Source: Persicaria tinctoria (Eukaryota > Streptophyta > Magnoliopsida > Caryophyllales > Polygonaceae). Taken from it: a DNA stretch of 64,000 nt. The position numbers were made by a program, and so were the translations under genes. The notes under the pieces were generated by a model. That model worked only from the letters and a program-made list of their open reading frames with translations, was not told the DNA's origin and did not search any database. Shown in pieces: positions 1 to 12,295 of the stretch; positions within the stretch are counted from its first letter, which is position 1; each line of letters begins with the position of its first letter. The stretch lies in the NCBI GenBank assembly GCA_037127255.1, contig JBANSL010000006.1, positions 81,565,350 to 81,629,349 on the forward strand, in the 5' to 3' direction.

Positions 1-109
1 ATACATATATATACATACATACATACATACATACATACATACATACATACATACATACATACATACATACATACATACATACATACATACATACATACAT
101 ACATACATC

Positions 110-136
<27 letters not shown>
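1..136. repeat. (ATAC)n then (TA)n microsatellite
   Basis: The window opens in about 108 bases of ATAC tetranucleotide repeat, which changes to pure TA at about 109-136. The TA part is the left border of the first TA-delimited element. Open frames here encode only alternating Tyr-Ile and are meaningless. Confidence 0.97.
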
Positions 137-141
<5 letters not shown>

Positions 142-210
142 GAGGTTAAAGTGAAAAAGGGGTTTAAGATGAAAATTTCTCTTAAAGTGAAAATGAAGTA
201 AACTACACGC

Positions 211-624
211 GTGGGAGAAGCAGGCAAGCAGCATCGCTCTCGGACTCCCGCACCCACACCCACCTCGAGCCACCTCCGGCCACCAACGACCATCCGCCCT
301 CAATCCCACCCTGGTGCGCAACCCCTGAGCCCTGGCTTGGCTTGGTTCGAGCCCATACGCGCCCATCCTGAGCATTCGACGCCTCACGTCGCAGCTTCGC
401 TCGTCGGCCTCCCACGCCACCCACGAGCCACCTACGGCCACCAGCCACCACCTGCTCGAACCCCCTCCCTCGGGCGCACCCCCCGAGACCGGAACCCTCA
501 TGGTTCGAGCCCACCCGAGCCTACACCGAGCCCATCTTCCCCAACAACGCTAGTCGGTGCTTTTGGCTCGGAATACCTTCGAAATCCCGATTTTGCTCCT
601 TGTTTCCACTCGAAATTGGTATGA
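211..624 (+). other. GC-rich proline-rich patch inside TIR element 1, possibly captured sequence
   Basis: An open frame of 137 codons rich in Pro, Ser and His lies in a GC-rich island unlike the AT-rich surroundings. I recognise no domain. Open frames on both strands in such a patch are expected from base composition alone, so coding is doubtful. It may be a captured host fragment. The bases just after the stop (around 624-640) look like an ordinary plant 5-prime leader or intron. Confidence 0.3.
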
Positions 625-713
625 TTTCTAACCCTAAACTTTTTTATTACAACTATTTAGATTGCTTGAATGATTTAGGTTGAGATTGAAACCTAGGGTT
701 TGATTTAGGAGCG

Positions 714-1193
714 GAATTTGGGGCTTTTTGCCAAAAGCCAAATTGATTGAAATTGATGATATGGTTGTGTTGTTGGGTTGATTTTGAGCTAATTTCATGT
801 TCATATCATTGTCAAATTGTTTATAGATCATTAGCTAATTGGATTTTAGAATTTTATATTGCGATATGTTTTATAATTTGGGGCTTTTTGCCAAAAGCCA
901 AATTCCTTGAAATTGATTATATGGTTGTGTTGTTGGGTTGATTTTGAGCTAATTTCATGTTCATATCATTGTCAAATTGTTTATGGATCATGGGCTAATT
1001 GAATTTTAGAATTTTATATTGCGATATGTTTTAGAATTTGGGGCTTTTTGCCAAAAGCAAAATTGACTGAAATTGATGATATGGTTGTGTTGTTGGGTTG
1101 ATTTGGAGCTAATTTCATGTTCATAGCATTGTCAAATTGTTTGTGGATCATGATCTAATTGGATTTTAGAATTTTATTGCGATATATTTTAGG
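714..1193. repeat. Three tandem 160-bp repeats
   Basis: The block starting GAATTTGGGGCTTTTTGCC recurs at about 714, 874 and 1034 (the GGGCTTTTTG landmark is at 721, 881 and 1041, period exactly 160). Copies differ by scattered substitutions. They lie inside TIR element 1. Confidence 0.93.
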
Positions 1194-1234
1194 TCGGTTA
1201 GTTTCTTCTATTTTAGCATGAAAATTATAATTTA

Positions 1235-1302
1235 GCCTATTAGCTCAATTGGTAGAGCAATGTGCGTTTGCATAAAGATGTGGGTTCAAATCCCACATAT
1301 GT
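1235..1302 (+). other. tRNA-like sequence, copy A
   Basis: Starts GCCTATTAGCTC. It has a D-arm (GCTC paired with GAGC) with a good A box (TAGCTCAATTGG), and a perfect 5-bp T-arm (GTGGG/CCCAC) around a 7-base TTCAAAT loop matching the B box. The anticodon arm is degenerate and the 3-prime acceptor half is missing. This makes a functional tRNA unlikely and a tRNA-derived module inside the transposon more likely. It is related to copies at 1878-1949 and 33607-33674. Confidence 0.7.
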
Positions 1303-1420
1303 TACATAATAGACAAGAGCGCAACAATCGCAAATTGTTAATCATGCACATTATAATCTTAGTTATGCACAATTGTATCCTACTTGTGCACAATCCTATC
1401 TTACTTTTGCACAATTGTAT

Positions 1421-1830
1421 TATTAGATATGCACAACATAATGTTACATTTGCAAAACATAGTGTTATATTTGCACAACTTAAAGTTATATTTTGCACAA
1501 TATAATGTTATATTCGCACAACATTATATTATATCTGCACAACGTAACATTGTATTATTAGATATGCACAACATAACGTTACATTTGCAAAATATAGTGT
1601 TATATTTGGACACCTTAAAGTTATATTTGCACAATATAATGTTATATTCGCACAACATAATATTATATGTGCACAACGTAACATTATATTATTAGATAGA
1701 CACAATATAATGTTACATTTGCAAAACACAGTGTTATATTTGCACAACTTAAAGTTATATTTGCACAATATAATGTTATATATGCATTATATCATCTTAT
1801 TTGTGCACATTATCATTTTATTATTGCACT
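1421..1830. repeat. AT-rich minisatellite, 135-bp higher-order unit
   Basis: Short subunits of about 26 bp of the type GCACAACATAATGTTA are organised in a longer unit marked by TATTAGATA at 1421, 1556 and 1690 (period 135/134). It occupies the space between the two inverted tRNA-like sequences. Confidence 0.88.
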
Positions 1831-1877
1831 TTATAATCTTTTTCATGAACGGGAACACAAAAAAACAACAATAAATA

Positions 1878-1949
1878 GCTTATGCGGGATTTCGAACTCG
1901 AACATTTGTGCATGGGCACATCACTATACCATTTTTTGAGCTAAGATGC
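1878..1949 (-). other. tRNA-like sequence, copy B (inverted relative to copy A)
   Basis: On the minus strand this reads a TTAGCTCAAA A-box-like stretch with ATGGTATAG, a central variable part, and GTTCGAAATCCCGC as a B-box-like T-arm with one extra A. Together with copy A it forms an inverted pair about 580 bp apart inside TIR element 1. It is more decayed than copy A. Confidence 0.55.
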
Positions 1950-2450
1950 TTTTAATGGCACATGTTGCATTAAAGTACAAAACTGTCACAAAATAGTGGT
2001 CCATAAAGAAATTTTTTGGTATGACACATTATGAAAATGCACATTTATTGTATTATTTGTTCACTTTATATTTTGTAATCTCATCTTTTTCCCTTTTTAA
2101 AATAAAGACAAAAACTGTAATGTAACATTCTTGTTGTATTTTTTTAATATTATAGTTGCACCTAACAATATTATTTCAAATAAAAATTACGGGCTAAAAT
2201 CTGTAATTTTCATAATTGAAATAAGGGCAATATTCGTATGAATGGAAAGTTTGGGGGGCGTGTGAAATTTACTCCATAATTAGGGTCATTTAACCATTTT
2301 CCCATTTACTCATAAAATTAGGCCAATTTATTCATTACTCATTTAATTAGGCCCATTTACCTTTAAATTAGGCCAATTTACATCCAAATTAGGCTATTTT
2401 CACTTTAAGAAGAATTTTCATCTTAAGCCCCATTTTCATTTGAGCATTTA

Positions 2451-2453
<3 letters not shown>

Positions 2454-2521
<68 letters not shown>
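2454..2521. repeat. (TA)n tract between TIR elements 1 and 2
   Basis: About 68 bases of uninterrupted TA shared as the border of both neighbours. Confidence 0.97.
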
Positions 2522-2526
<5 letters not shown>

Positions 2527-5012
2527 TGAGTTCAGGTACGAATGTAGCCAAAAGTGAGAAAGAAAGAAGTAATTTGATTGGCTCATCCGCATCCTTTTAC
2601 GTGTGTGTTTAGTCCTCTCAGGCGCTTTGCTTTCTCTGGCGCGTTCTACCCACTCTCTTCTCTTCTTGCTGTAATCTGGCGGCCTTCCTTCCTTATTTGC
2701 TTCTTCTCTTCTTCCCTTGATCTTTTCTTCATTCCTTCGCCATTTGATTCAAAGTCTTCCAGTAATCTGGCCTCCCTCCAGTATTCTCGTAATCAGGCCT
2801 CCCTCAACTCCGCTTTGCTCCCGCCGACGACCTCTAACCTCCACAGCCGATGATTTTCCGATCCCTTCCCTATCCGCCACCACCTCCGGCGTATAGTATC
2901 GACTCATCTCTAGCTCCCTCTATCGATCGAGCGCAATCGATTGAGTCTAGGTTTTGGATTTACCGGATTCCCCGTAGGCGGCGTCGGCGGGGGAGATCTT
3001 GGAGCTGACGACGGGGGTGCCGATGAGGACGGCGGACTCGTCCTGGTGCGGGAGTTGCTCTTTTGAGAGTGTAAAGAATAAGCCCTCGGCGAGCACCGCC
3101 GACGAGATCCACAGTTAGATTTTGACCTGCTCTCTCTATCACTTAGATTTTGGCTGTTTAGATTGGACATTCAAAGCATAAACTCTTAAAATTGGAGATT
3201 ACACTTTGGGATTCCTTCCACCCTCTCTATCCATGGTGTCCGGAGGCTTCGAGTTGGGGATTATAATAGGAGTTGGAGATAACCGGCGTCACTCACTGTG
3301 CAATTTGTGTTCTGATTGCTTGAATGATTTTGTGTGAGCTTTGTAGTGATCTATTTATTTGATTGTGTTGAACGATGGGGTTGTGGATTCGTTTGAGCAG
3401 AGAAAGACTAATGAGAGGATCAACAACAGGCTCGCACTTGTGATGGTGAGTGGGAAATACACCCGACCCATTTGAACCATATAGTGTGGGAGGTCCAAAC
3501 CGTATAGTGTAAAATGTCTGAACCATACCGTTCAAATGACCACTACGAGTAAAATGAATTTAACCATGTGAAAAGTAGGGTCGAACTATATAAATAGTGA
3601 GGTTAGTTAATTTTATTGTAATTAGTTCAGCACATATAAATAGAGAGTGGTTCAATAACTAAAATATATAGTGGTTCATGAATTAAATTGAAGTTGTTCA
3701 TCAATTTTATAGTAACTGGTTCAGCCCATATCAATAGCGAATGGTTCAGTGACTAAGTATATAGTGGTTCATGAAGTAAGTAGAAGTTGTTCATCAATTT
3801 TATAGTAACTGGTTCAGCGTATATAAATAGAGAGTGGTTCAATGAATAAGTATAAAATGGTTCATGAATTAAATATAAGTGGTTCATGAAGTAAATAGAA
3901 GTGGTTCATCAATTTTACAGTAACCAGTTCAGCACATATAAATACAGCGTGGTTCAGTGACTAAATATATAAGGGTTCATGAAGTAAATAAAAGTGGTTC
4001 ATCAATTTTATAGTAACTAGTTCAGCACATATAAATAGAGAGTAGTTCAATAACTAAATATATAATGATTCATGAATTAAATAGAAATAGTTTATGAAGT
4101 AAATAGGAGTGATTCATCAATTTTATAGTAACTGTTTCATCAATTTTATTGTGTGGTTCAGGTCTTTTGTACTGTATGGTTCAATTCATTTATACAATAT
4201 GGTTCAGACAATTTATATTATACGGTTCAGATACTTTTAGCCGAGCAAAAAATGAATTCATACTTACAAAATAAATCATTTACACGCACTATGAATTCTT
4301 ATTTCATTCATTTCTAATTTCTTGTAGATTTCTCATACTTCAAATTGTGTAGATCTTTACATCAACAATAACTCATTCCATCCTAGATAAATTCCATTTT
4401 CGTCCCTGCCCAACCTTTCGAAGAACAGTCACTGGCTCTTCGGTCTTCAGTCTTCAAGCTAAAAACGTCTTTGAACCATAATACTATTTAACCATCTTCC
4501 TCTCTCTCCCTTCCTTGCTATTATGAACACCCAACCAAGCTCGCTCCCCTGGAGGCTCCGCCGCCTCGTTCAATCTCTTCCGAAGACTTGCTCCGAGGGC
4601 TGCCATCATTCCTCGCCTCTTCAACACACCGACGAATGTGAAGCCTGAGCTCGTCGAAGCACCACCGATGGTCGTGCCGAGCCTCCAGAACTGAGAGCTC
4701 GCCATCGACTCCTCGAAACTGCCTCTCCCATTTATGCTTCGATCTCGACTACTTCTCCCTCAAGCTCTTACCTTCCTGGTCCCCCCCCCCAACCTCGTGG
4801 TCTCTTGACAGATCGAAAGGGGCGTCGATGGTCTCTAAAACTGCTCACCGAGCCAAATATTTAACAGCGCCGCTGCTTGACGAGGTTGAAGACTGAAGAG
4901 GAGTGTGCGCGTATTGTTCACCTAAAAAAAAGCGCGTATGAGTTTTTTTAATTAACCAATGAGGTTACTTCTTTCCTTCTTACCGGATTGGATACTTCTC
5001 ACTTGAGCTCTC

Positions 5013-5015
<3 letters not shown>
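2522..5015. mobile_element. TA-delimited TIR element 2
   Basis: Left end AGGGTTGAGTTCAGGTACGA followed by GTGAGAAAGAAAGAAGTAA and a TTGATTGG block. The inverse of the right end (about 4945-5015) has GGGAGAGCTCAAGTGAGAAG, then GAAGGAAAGAAGTAACC and CATTGG, so the ends are imperfect inverted repeats of about 65 bp. Internally there are GC-rich gene-like patches at both sides (2580-3140 and 4484-4900), with short open frames and no recognisable domain, and a GGTTCA-rich minisatellite between. It is flanked by (TA)n on both sides. No transposase. Confidence 0.8.
3560..4235. repeat. GGTTCA-rich degenerate minisatellite
   Basis: Repeated phrases such as AGTGGTTCATCAATTTTATA, GTAACTGGTTCAGCACATAT and AAATAGAGAGTGGTTCAATA recur with variable spacing of roughly 55-120 bp. 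Much of it reappears in inverse orientation in TIR element 3. Confidence 0.85.

Positions 5016-5073
<58 letters not shown>
5016..5073. repeat. (TA)n tract between TIR elements 2 and 3
   Basis: About 58 bases of TA repeat, shared border. Confidence 0.97.
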
Positions 5074-5076
<3 letters not shown>

Positions 5077-5499
5077 GTTCAGGTGCGAAGGGTTGTTAGG
5101 GTGAGAAGGAAAGAAGCAATTTTATTGGTCCATGTGTGCAAAAGTGAATTAAAAATATGAGACACGTTGCTTCCCCCAATTAATTAGTAAAACTCACCCA
5201 AATTAATTACTAACTCTCCCACTCTCACATGTACACGTGCCAAATCACACACAATAACTAATTGCATGCGCCCACTTGCTAATTAATTAGAAATTGTACG
5301 TACATGTGAAAAGTGTTTACATGAACTTTTAAAAATAAATTTTTGGAATTTACACTTGTTAAAACAATATAAAATATATATTTTTGGGTGTAATTTAATT
5401 TTATCTACACACATACACCCACTTTGTATATGTTTTGTTGAAAAAAAAATAACAATAAGTGGTTCACAAGTTATAAAGAAGTGGTTCATGGTGTTATTA

Positions 5500-5915
5500 G
5501 GATGTTGTTAAGCCCTTTTACTCTTAGGGGGTCGGCCCTTTTTACTCTTAGTGGTTCAGCCCTTTTATTCATAGAGGTTCAACCCTTTTACTCGTGTTGT
5601 TCAGCCCTTTTACTAATAGTGGTTCAACCATTTTACTCTTATTGGTTCAACCCTTTATTCTTAATGGTTCAGCTCTTTTACTCATGTGGTTCAACACTCT
5701 TACTCTCAGTGATTCAGACTTTTAGTCTTAGTGGTTCAACCCTTTTACTCATAGTGGTTAAGCCATTTTACTCGTAGTGGTTCAACCATTTTACTCGTGT
5801 GGTTCAGCCCTTTTACGCATGTGGTTCAGCCCTTTTACTCTTAGTGGTTGAGCCATTTTGCTTGTAGTGGTTCAACCATTTTACTCATAGTGGTTCAACC
5901 CTTTTATTTTATTCT
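5500..5915. repeat. Minisatellite of about 23 bp (AGTGGTTCAACCCTTTTACTC), block 1
   Basis: About 17 degenerate copies of a unit of the form GTGGTTCAxCCCTTTTACTC, varying at the TTAG/ATAG/TGT junction. Translated frames are simply repetitive. Confidence 0.92.
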
Positions 5916-5969
5916 TCTTTTATTTTCTTTTGGTGTTTATTTTTTAATTAAGTATTTATTTGTTCTTAA

Positions 5970-6960
5970 AATAAAATGGTAGATGAACCAATACTATTTA
6001 TTTATTTCATGAACAATTACTATTTAATAATTGTAAAATTTTCATTCCTCATTTATTTTCTTTTAATGTTTATTTTTTAATTAATTATTATTTTAAAAAT
6101 AAAATAGTTCATGAACCAATACTTTTTATTTGATAAACCACTACTCTTTACTTCATGAACCACTACTGTATATTTCATGAACCACTAGAATTGATTTTAT
6201 GGATCACTTCTATTTACTTGGTGAACCAGTACTATTTATTTCATGAACCAGTACTACTTTTTTTTGATGATCCACTATTATTTATTATATGAATCAATAC
6301 TATTTATTTCAAGTGCATTTTATATTATTTTCTCCTCTTTAACGTAGATTTTTTTAATTTAAAATTTTATTTATTATAGTTTAATGTAAATTTCATCTTA
6401 AAAATTTACAAATTTTATAATTTAAAATTAAATAAAATTTAATTACAGTAGGTATGCAAATTGGGTAAAACAACTTGCCAATTCGGTAAAACAACTACGA
6501 TTGAATAAATACCATCACTTGAAAAGTCATGGGGTGGAAGCATCGATTCAACATAACACTATAACAGGCACATTCATTTGTTTTTATTTTTTTTCGATCG
6601 AAGGCACATTAATTTGCTTTTTATTTAATTAACCACTACTATTTAATAATTATAAAAATAAAAGTTACATTCTTTTTTTTATTTTCTTTTATTGTTTTTA
6701 ATTATTTATTTATTTTATAAACCAATGCTATTTATTTGATAAACCACTACTCTTTATTTCATTAACCACTACTATTTAATAATTGTAAATTGGCATTTTT
6801 CGTTCATTTTCTTTTGATGTTTATTTTTTAATTATTTATTTATTTGTTTTTAAAATAAAATGGTTTATGAAACAATACTATTTATTTCATAAACCAATAC
6901 TCTTTATTTGATGAATCGCTACTCTTTATTTCATGAAACACTAGAATTTATTTCAAGTAC
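5970..6960. repeat. AT-rich repeats with TGAACCACTACT / TATTTATTTCAT phrases
   Basis: Degenerate phrases ATGAACCACTAC, CCAATACTATTTATTTCATG and CTTTTATTTTCTTTTgaTGTTT recur several times across this stretch and again at 7200-7520. They are the inverse of phrases in the element 2 minisatellite. No gene is seen in this stretch. Confidence 0.75.
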
Positions 6961-7215
6961 TTAGCGGTTCAGCCCTTGTACTCTTAAAGGTTCAGCCCTT
7001 TTACTCGTGTGGTTCAACCCTCTTACTCTCTATGGTTCAACCCTTTTACTCTTAGTGGTTCAACCCTTTTTACTGATAGTGGTTCAACCTTTTTACACAG
7101 AGTGGTTCAACCATTTTACTCGTGTGGTTCAACCATTTTACTCTTAGTGATTTAACCCTTTTACTTGTAGTGGTTCAACCCTTTTACTCATAGTGGTTCA
7201 ACTCTTTTATTTCAT
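6960..7215. repeat. Minisatellite of about 23 bp, block 2
   Basis: A second array of the same GTGGTTCAACCCTTTTACTC unit as at 5500-5915, about 11 copies, in the same orientation. Confidence 0.9.
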
Positions 7216-7940
7216 TCTTCTTTTATTTTCATTTAGTGTTTATTTTTTAATTATTTATTTATTTCTTCTTAAAATAAAATGATTGATAAACCAATACTAT
7301 TTATTTCATGAACCAATCCTATTTAATAATTGTAAAATTTTCATTCTTCATCTATTTTCTTTTAATGTTTATTTTTTTAAAATAAAATAGTTCATGAACC
7401 AATACTTTTTATTTGATGAACATAGACTTTATTTCATTAACACTACTCTATATTTTATACTTTATGAACCACTAGAATTGATTTCATGAACCACTTCTAT
7501 TTACTTGGTGAACCACTTTGATTTATATGTGCTGAATCATTTAGTATAAAACCCCTGAACCTCTCTGTATAAAACCCCTAAACCACTTCATATTTTCAAG
7601 TCTCTAGATGAATGATAAATTTACGAAATCCAAATGTTTAATGGCGGTAATTAAAAAAAGGCTAAAAAATATGCCTGTGTTTAATGGAAGGCAATTTCCA
7701 TTATCTCTTTCAATTGCCTTCCTCACACGATTCTCAGATCAATTTACGAAATCCAAATGTTTTTTAAATTTAAAGTTATCTTATTGTAATTTTAGCTTTA
7801 AGCAATTTTTTTTCCTGGCGACCCTCTGCGTAGGGTTCATCAAGCCATCTTTCGGTGGCTTCAAGGTAGCTTAGTCAATCTAATTCTTGCCTACTGTAAA
7901 AAAAAAATAGCGATGCCTTTCAGTTGGCTTATATTATAGC

Positions 7941-8555
7941 TTAATGCAGTGCACAAATCTGTGGCTCCGGTGAGGGAGAGGGAGAGAGATTCTCAGATCT
8001 CATGCCACTAGATGCGGGTGGTCGTCTTCGCAGGGAGCGCTTCGACTTCGCGGGGAGCGTCTCATCGCCGGCAATAGATGGAGATGCATCCAGGAGGAAA
8101 TCCCCGTGCCGGCCAACTGTGAAAGATCGCCGCCGCCGTCTCCCTCTAGGCCAGCTCCTCCGAGACCCATAGCTCATCCTTAACCGCATCAGGCGTTGGC
8201 AGCATCGTGATGGCGTGATCGACACCTCTTCCTCCTCCACTGACAACGAAGGGTTCAATTCTCATGGATCTGCCTCTGGATCTTCTTGATCTAGTCCACC
8301 GCCTCGAGCCGGTGCAGAGGCTCTGATGTCGGGAACGGAGGGAGGCATCGGGACCCCGGGAGATCGGGAAGTAATCGACGACGAGGGAGGATCCGTCGTG
8401 GTGGATGAACTCGGAGCAGTGGTGGCCGGAGGAAGCGCCGGTTGCTGCGATGGATTCGCTGAAGATGAAGGGGAGAGAGAGGGATAGCTTGGTGTAGAGA
8501 AAGAAAGGGAGATTAAGAAGATCTGGATGATTGAATCAAGATTCCAGAGGGACAA
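7941..8555 (-). other. GC-rich gene-like patch in TIR element 3
   Basis: Two adjoining minus-strand open frames (97 codons from 8555, Ser/Pro-rich with a hydrophobic start; 105 codons from 8258, Arg-rich) sit in a GC-rich island. No domain is recognised. They could be a captured host 5-prime exon or simple composition. A captured origin is suggested only by the contrast with the AT-rich body of the element. Confidence 0.25.
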
Positions 8556-8769
8556 TGGAAATCTAGAGATGTTTTTGGGAGAATAGAGAAAATCTAGATG
8601 ATTTTCGGGGAAATCTGTCGGGGAGAGGGAGCAGCCATGGAGACTCTTTTTCTTCTAGCTTGTTAAGGCACGTGAGACCTTTTTTCTTTATAAAAAATTT
8701 ATATCCGTCTCCACTAACCAAAACGCTTCTTTCCTTCTCACCGGAAGGAGTGCTTCTCACATGAACTCG

Positions 8770-8774
<5 letters not shown>

Positions 8775-8824
<50 letters not shown>
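8775..8824. repeat. (TA)n tract between TIR elements 3 and 4
   Basis: About 50 bases of TA repeat. Confidence 0.97.
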
Positions 8825-8828
<4 letters not shown>

Positions 8829-9647
8829 GAAGGTTCAAATGGAAACTCACCTTCCCATAGAAACTGTCTTATTGTGAAAACTTCTAATCTCAACCATTCA
8901 TTTCAAATTAATGGTTATATTTTGCAGTGGAAAATTTGTAATAAAAATAAACTTTAAGCCTCGTTTGATAAATTCATTGAAAATAATTCCCAAATCCCTA
9001 CCCTTTCATTCACCCCGTTGAATCCTCCATTTCTGCATCCCACCGGAAAACTCAGAACCCTAAAACACCATCCGGCCTCGCCGCCAAAACTTCATCCCAG
9101 TTGATCTCTCTTCAGATCCAAACACATCCGACTTATCAGCCACAAATTGAGCCATATTCTTCCTGTTTCGACAAAAATCAAAGGGCTCCTCTCTAAAATC
9201 ATTTGCAATCTCAGAAAAATCTCAGTGTCGCTAGGGCCTCTTCCCTTCTCATCTTTGTGACGTTGCCAGATTTGGTACCAATTAAAACCCCTTAAGACCT
9301 TCTCTTGCTAGCGACCTTCTTTCCTTTCAAGTCTGCCCTTTCTCCAATCTTTTAATTGTTGGGTTTTGAAAACCATAAAAGAAAGGGTGAAGGCAGTCCA
9401 AGAGGTAGATGCGCCACATATGAATGTTGGATACTCGGTTAGGTATCCTCGACTTGGTTTGTGTACGTCGACAGTGGCAGAAATGGGACTAGAGTTTTCA
9501 TGAACTCCATTTCTGGTGTGTAGCCATGGATAGGAACAGAGGGTGCATATTAAAAGTTTCCACTATAGATGTGTTTCTATGGTAAGGGTTGTTTCCATGT
9601 GAACCTCCCCATGGTAAGGGTTGTTTCTATGGTAAGGGTTGTTTCCA
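8825..9647. mobile_element. TA-delimited TIR element 4
   Basis: Left end AGGGGAAGGTTCAAATGGAA, then CCATAGAAACTG and GTGAAAAC. The inverse of the right end reads GGGGAGGTTCACATGGAAAC, then CCATAGAAACAC and AGTGGAAAC. The ends are clear inverted repeats of about 55 bp. The right end carries two extra copies of ATGGTAAGGGTTGTTTC beyond the TIR (9611-9647). The interior holds a GC-richer stretch (9000-9250) without a convincing open frame. Confidence 0.82.
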
Positions 9648-9665
9648 ATATATATATATATATAT

Positions 9666-10372
9666 AGGGGGTGGCTCATGTGGGAATAACCCTTAAAATG
9701 GGAATGTAGGAACAAAAGATTATTCGTGGGAAATGAAAACATTATTCGTCCGAATAGGATAGTTTAGTTTTATTATGTATTAAGAGAAAGTGTGAAAATG
9801 AATACATTATTCAGAAATAATTAGTGTTTGTGCAAATGGTGTGAAATTCAAAATATGATTCATCGACCAAAGAAGGACTATCCATAGGAAATCAGAAATT
9901 ATTCATCCGAATTGATGTTAAAATTATATTATTCGGTTAAATTAAAAAGATTATTCCATTAAATATGATATATTATTCGGTTAAATTTGAGAGATTATTC
10001 GGGTTGATTATAAATATTATTCCTATGTAAGATGAAAATTATATTAGTAATATTATTCGGTTAAAATTATATTATTCAGTTATATTATAGAGATTATTCG
10101 TATGTAAGAGGTTGATTATTTACGTATTTATTTATTTTGGAATGTTAAAATAGCAATCAATAAACTTGTACATTATTTGGTAAAATAAAAAAGAGTATTT
10201 ATAGGTATGAGGAAGTTTGAAACAATTATGTATAAAAATTATAGATTATTTGGTAATTATTATTCGTAGATAATTTAATAATCATTAATTGGTTAATTTT
10301 GAGAGATTATTCGATAATCTAAAAATGTTCCTACGCTCTCACCCCAAGGGGTGTTCTCATCCGATCCACACT
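9666..10372. mobile_element. TA-delimited TIR element 5
   Basis: Left end AGGGGGTGGCTCATGTGGGA, then GTAGGAACA and GATTATTCG. The inverse of the right end has AGTGTGGATCGGATGAGAAC, then GTAGGAACA and a matching ATTATCGAATAATC block. The 700-bp interior is dominated by repeats of GATTATTCGG / TTAAATT. The flanking TA tracts are short (9648-9665 and 10373-10382). Confidence 0.78.
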
Positions 10373-10382
10373 ATATATATAT

Positions 10383-11247
<865 letters not shown>

Positions 11248-11340
11248 AGGGTGTGGTTATAATGAAAAAGGGTCTTAAAATAAAAATTTGGCTTAAATTG
11301 AAAATGGGCTTATTTAAAAAAAATGAATTATGTCCGACCC
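11248..11340 (+). mobile_element. Single TIR of an element-1-type transposon
   Basis: AGGGTGTGGTTATAATGAAA, then AAAAATTTGGCTTAAATTG and AAAATGGGC match the left TIR of element 1 block by block. No opposite end is found before 15 kb. The element was therefore truncated, or the LINE fragment and satellite to the right have replaced the rest. Confidence 0.65.
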
Positions 11341-11360
11341 AATTCAACAAAATGCCCTTG

Positions 11361-12295
11361 GCGAGCTAACACCAATTATAAATGGAAGGGTTACCAAGGA
11401 AACCTTTGGCGAAATAATATGCAAATCAAAAGACCAGCTGAGTAGATGACGAGCTAACACTCTTTCACAGCAGGGAAGAGCGACATTAATTGCCTCAAAC
11501 CTATCTTCAAAACCCCTATATTCAATGCATAGCTTCAGGCTCCCCTCAACGGTCCACAAGCAACTAGACCAAATCAACATAACTTTCTTTTGGAACAAAG
11601 ATGCACAACATAGCCCACTCATAGGATGGGATAAAATTTGTAAGCCTAAATCAAAGGCGGGACTGGGAATACGGAAAGCCAAACATATGAACGAAGCTCT
11701 CCAACTAAAATTGCTGTGGAAAATGCTGTCGGAACCTGACAAATACTGGGTCAAAATTATTCAGTATAAATACCTAAAGGAAAAACATGTTCTAAATTAC
11801 TCCAAAAAGGTAACGCCTCTTGGCAATGGTCAAAACTGAGCTCGCTAATCCCCAAATTCATATCAGGTCTCATCTGGTTGGTGGGGGATGGGAAATCAAT
11901 CAAGTTTTGGACAGATAACTGGGTAACAACGCTGCCCATTATTGACAAAATTGAATCTCAACAGAATCTTAACCTCCTAGACACTGTCAGCGACTACATA
12001 ATAGTTGGGCAATGGTGGAAGGAGAAACTGGAATCAGTACTTCCTATCCATTTAGTAGAGAAAATCATTAGAATCCCCTTGCCAGCTACACCATTTACGG
12101 GTAGACTCTACTGGTGGCCTGACAAAAAGGGATGGTTCACGACATCAAGTGCGTATAATCTTGTATCAATCATACCCCAAGAAACATAAGAGGAATACTC
12201 GTGGATTTGGGGACTAGACGCCCCGCCGAAAGTCAAAAATTTTATATGGAAAATAAAACCAAAAGGGCTAGCCACGGCTACCCGGCTAGCCCAAT
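11361..12295 (+). pseudogene. L1-type LINE ORF2 fragment (end of reverse transcriptase plus zf-RVT region)
   Basis: Plus-strand translation matches the tail of plant non-LTR retrotransposon ORF2. First comes the GRVTKETF and ANTLSQQGRATLIA region. Then FFWNKDAQHSPLIGWDKICK, PKSKAGLGIRKAKHMNEAL and FWTDNW. Last is the zf-RVT-like GRLYWWPDKKGWFTTSSAYN and the APPKVKNFIWK end. It is broken by a TGA where TGG is expected (about 11443), a frameshift at the A-run near 11807 where one A appears to be missing before GTAACGCC, and a TAA at about 12187. The start of RT, the endonuclease, ORF1 and the poly(A) tail are absent. The fragment stops abruptly at the 99-bp satellite. Confidence 0.88.

Larger units (their letters stand above)
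137..2453. mobile_element. TA-delimited TIR element 1
   Basis: The element lies between two (TA)n tracts and has imperfect terminal inverted repeats of about 55-60 bp. The left end reads AGGGTGAGGTTAAAGTGAAA and continues with a TTAAGATGAAAATT-like block and CTTAAAGTGAAAAT. The inverse of the right end (2395-2453) has the same blocks in order. Inside are a GC-rich patch (200-600), three 160-bp repeats, two inverted tRNA-like sequences and a 135-bp repeat array. No transposase is visible, so it is non-autonomous. Any target duplication would be hidden in the TA tract. The superfamily is not resolved: TIR length would suit a Mutator-like derivative, and the (TA)n preference recalls the rice Micron elements. 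Confidence 0.8.
5074..8774. mobile_element. TA-delimited TIR element 3
   Basis: Left end GGGTTCAGGTGCGAAGGG then GGGTGAGAAGGAAAGAAGC and ATTGGTCC. The inverse of the right end gives AGGGTCGAGTTCATGTGAG then GGTGAGAAGGAAAGAAGCG and TTGGTTAG. The ends are closely related to those of element 2. The body is very AT-rich with two blocks of a roughly 23-bp repeat and a GC-rich patch near the right end (7940-8560). No transposase is visible. Confidence 0.8.

Noticed and set aside
1235..1302. Genuine nuclear tRNA gene
   Set aside because: The acceptor 3-prime half and a proper anticodon arm are missing and it is embedded in a transposon.
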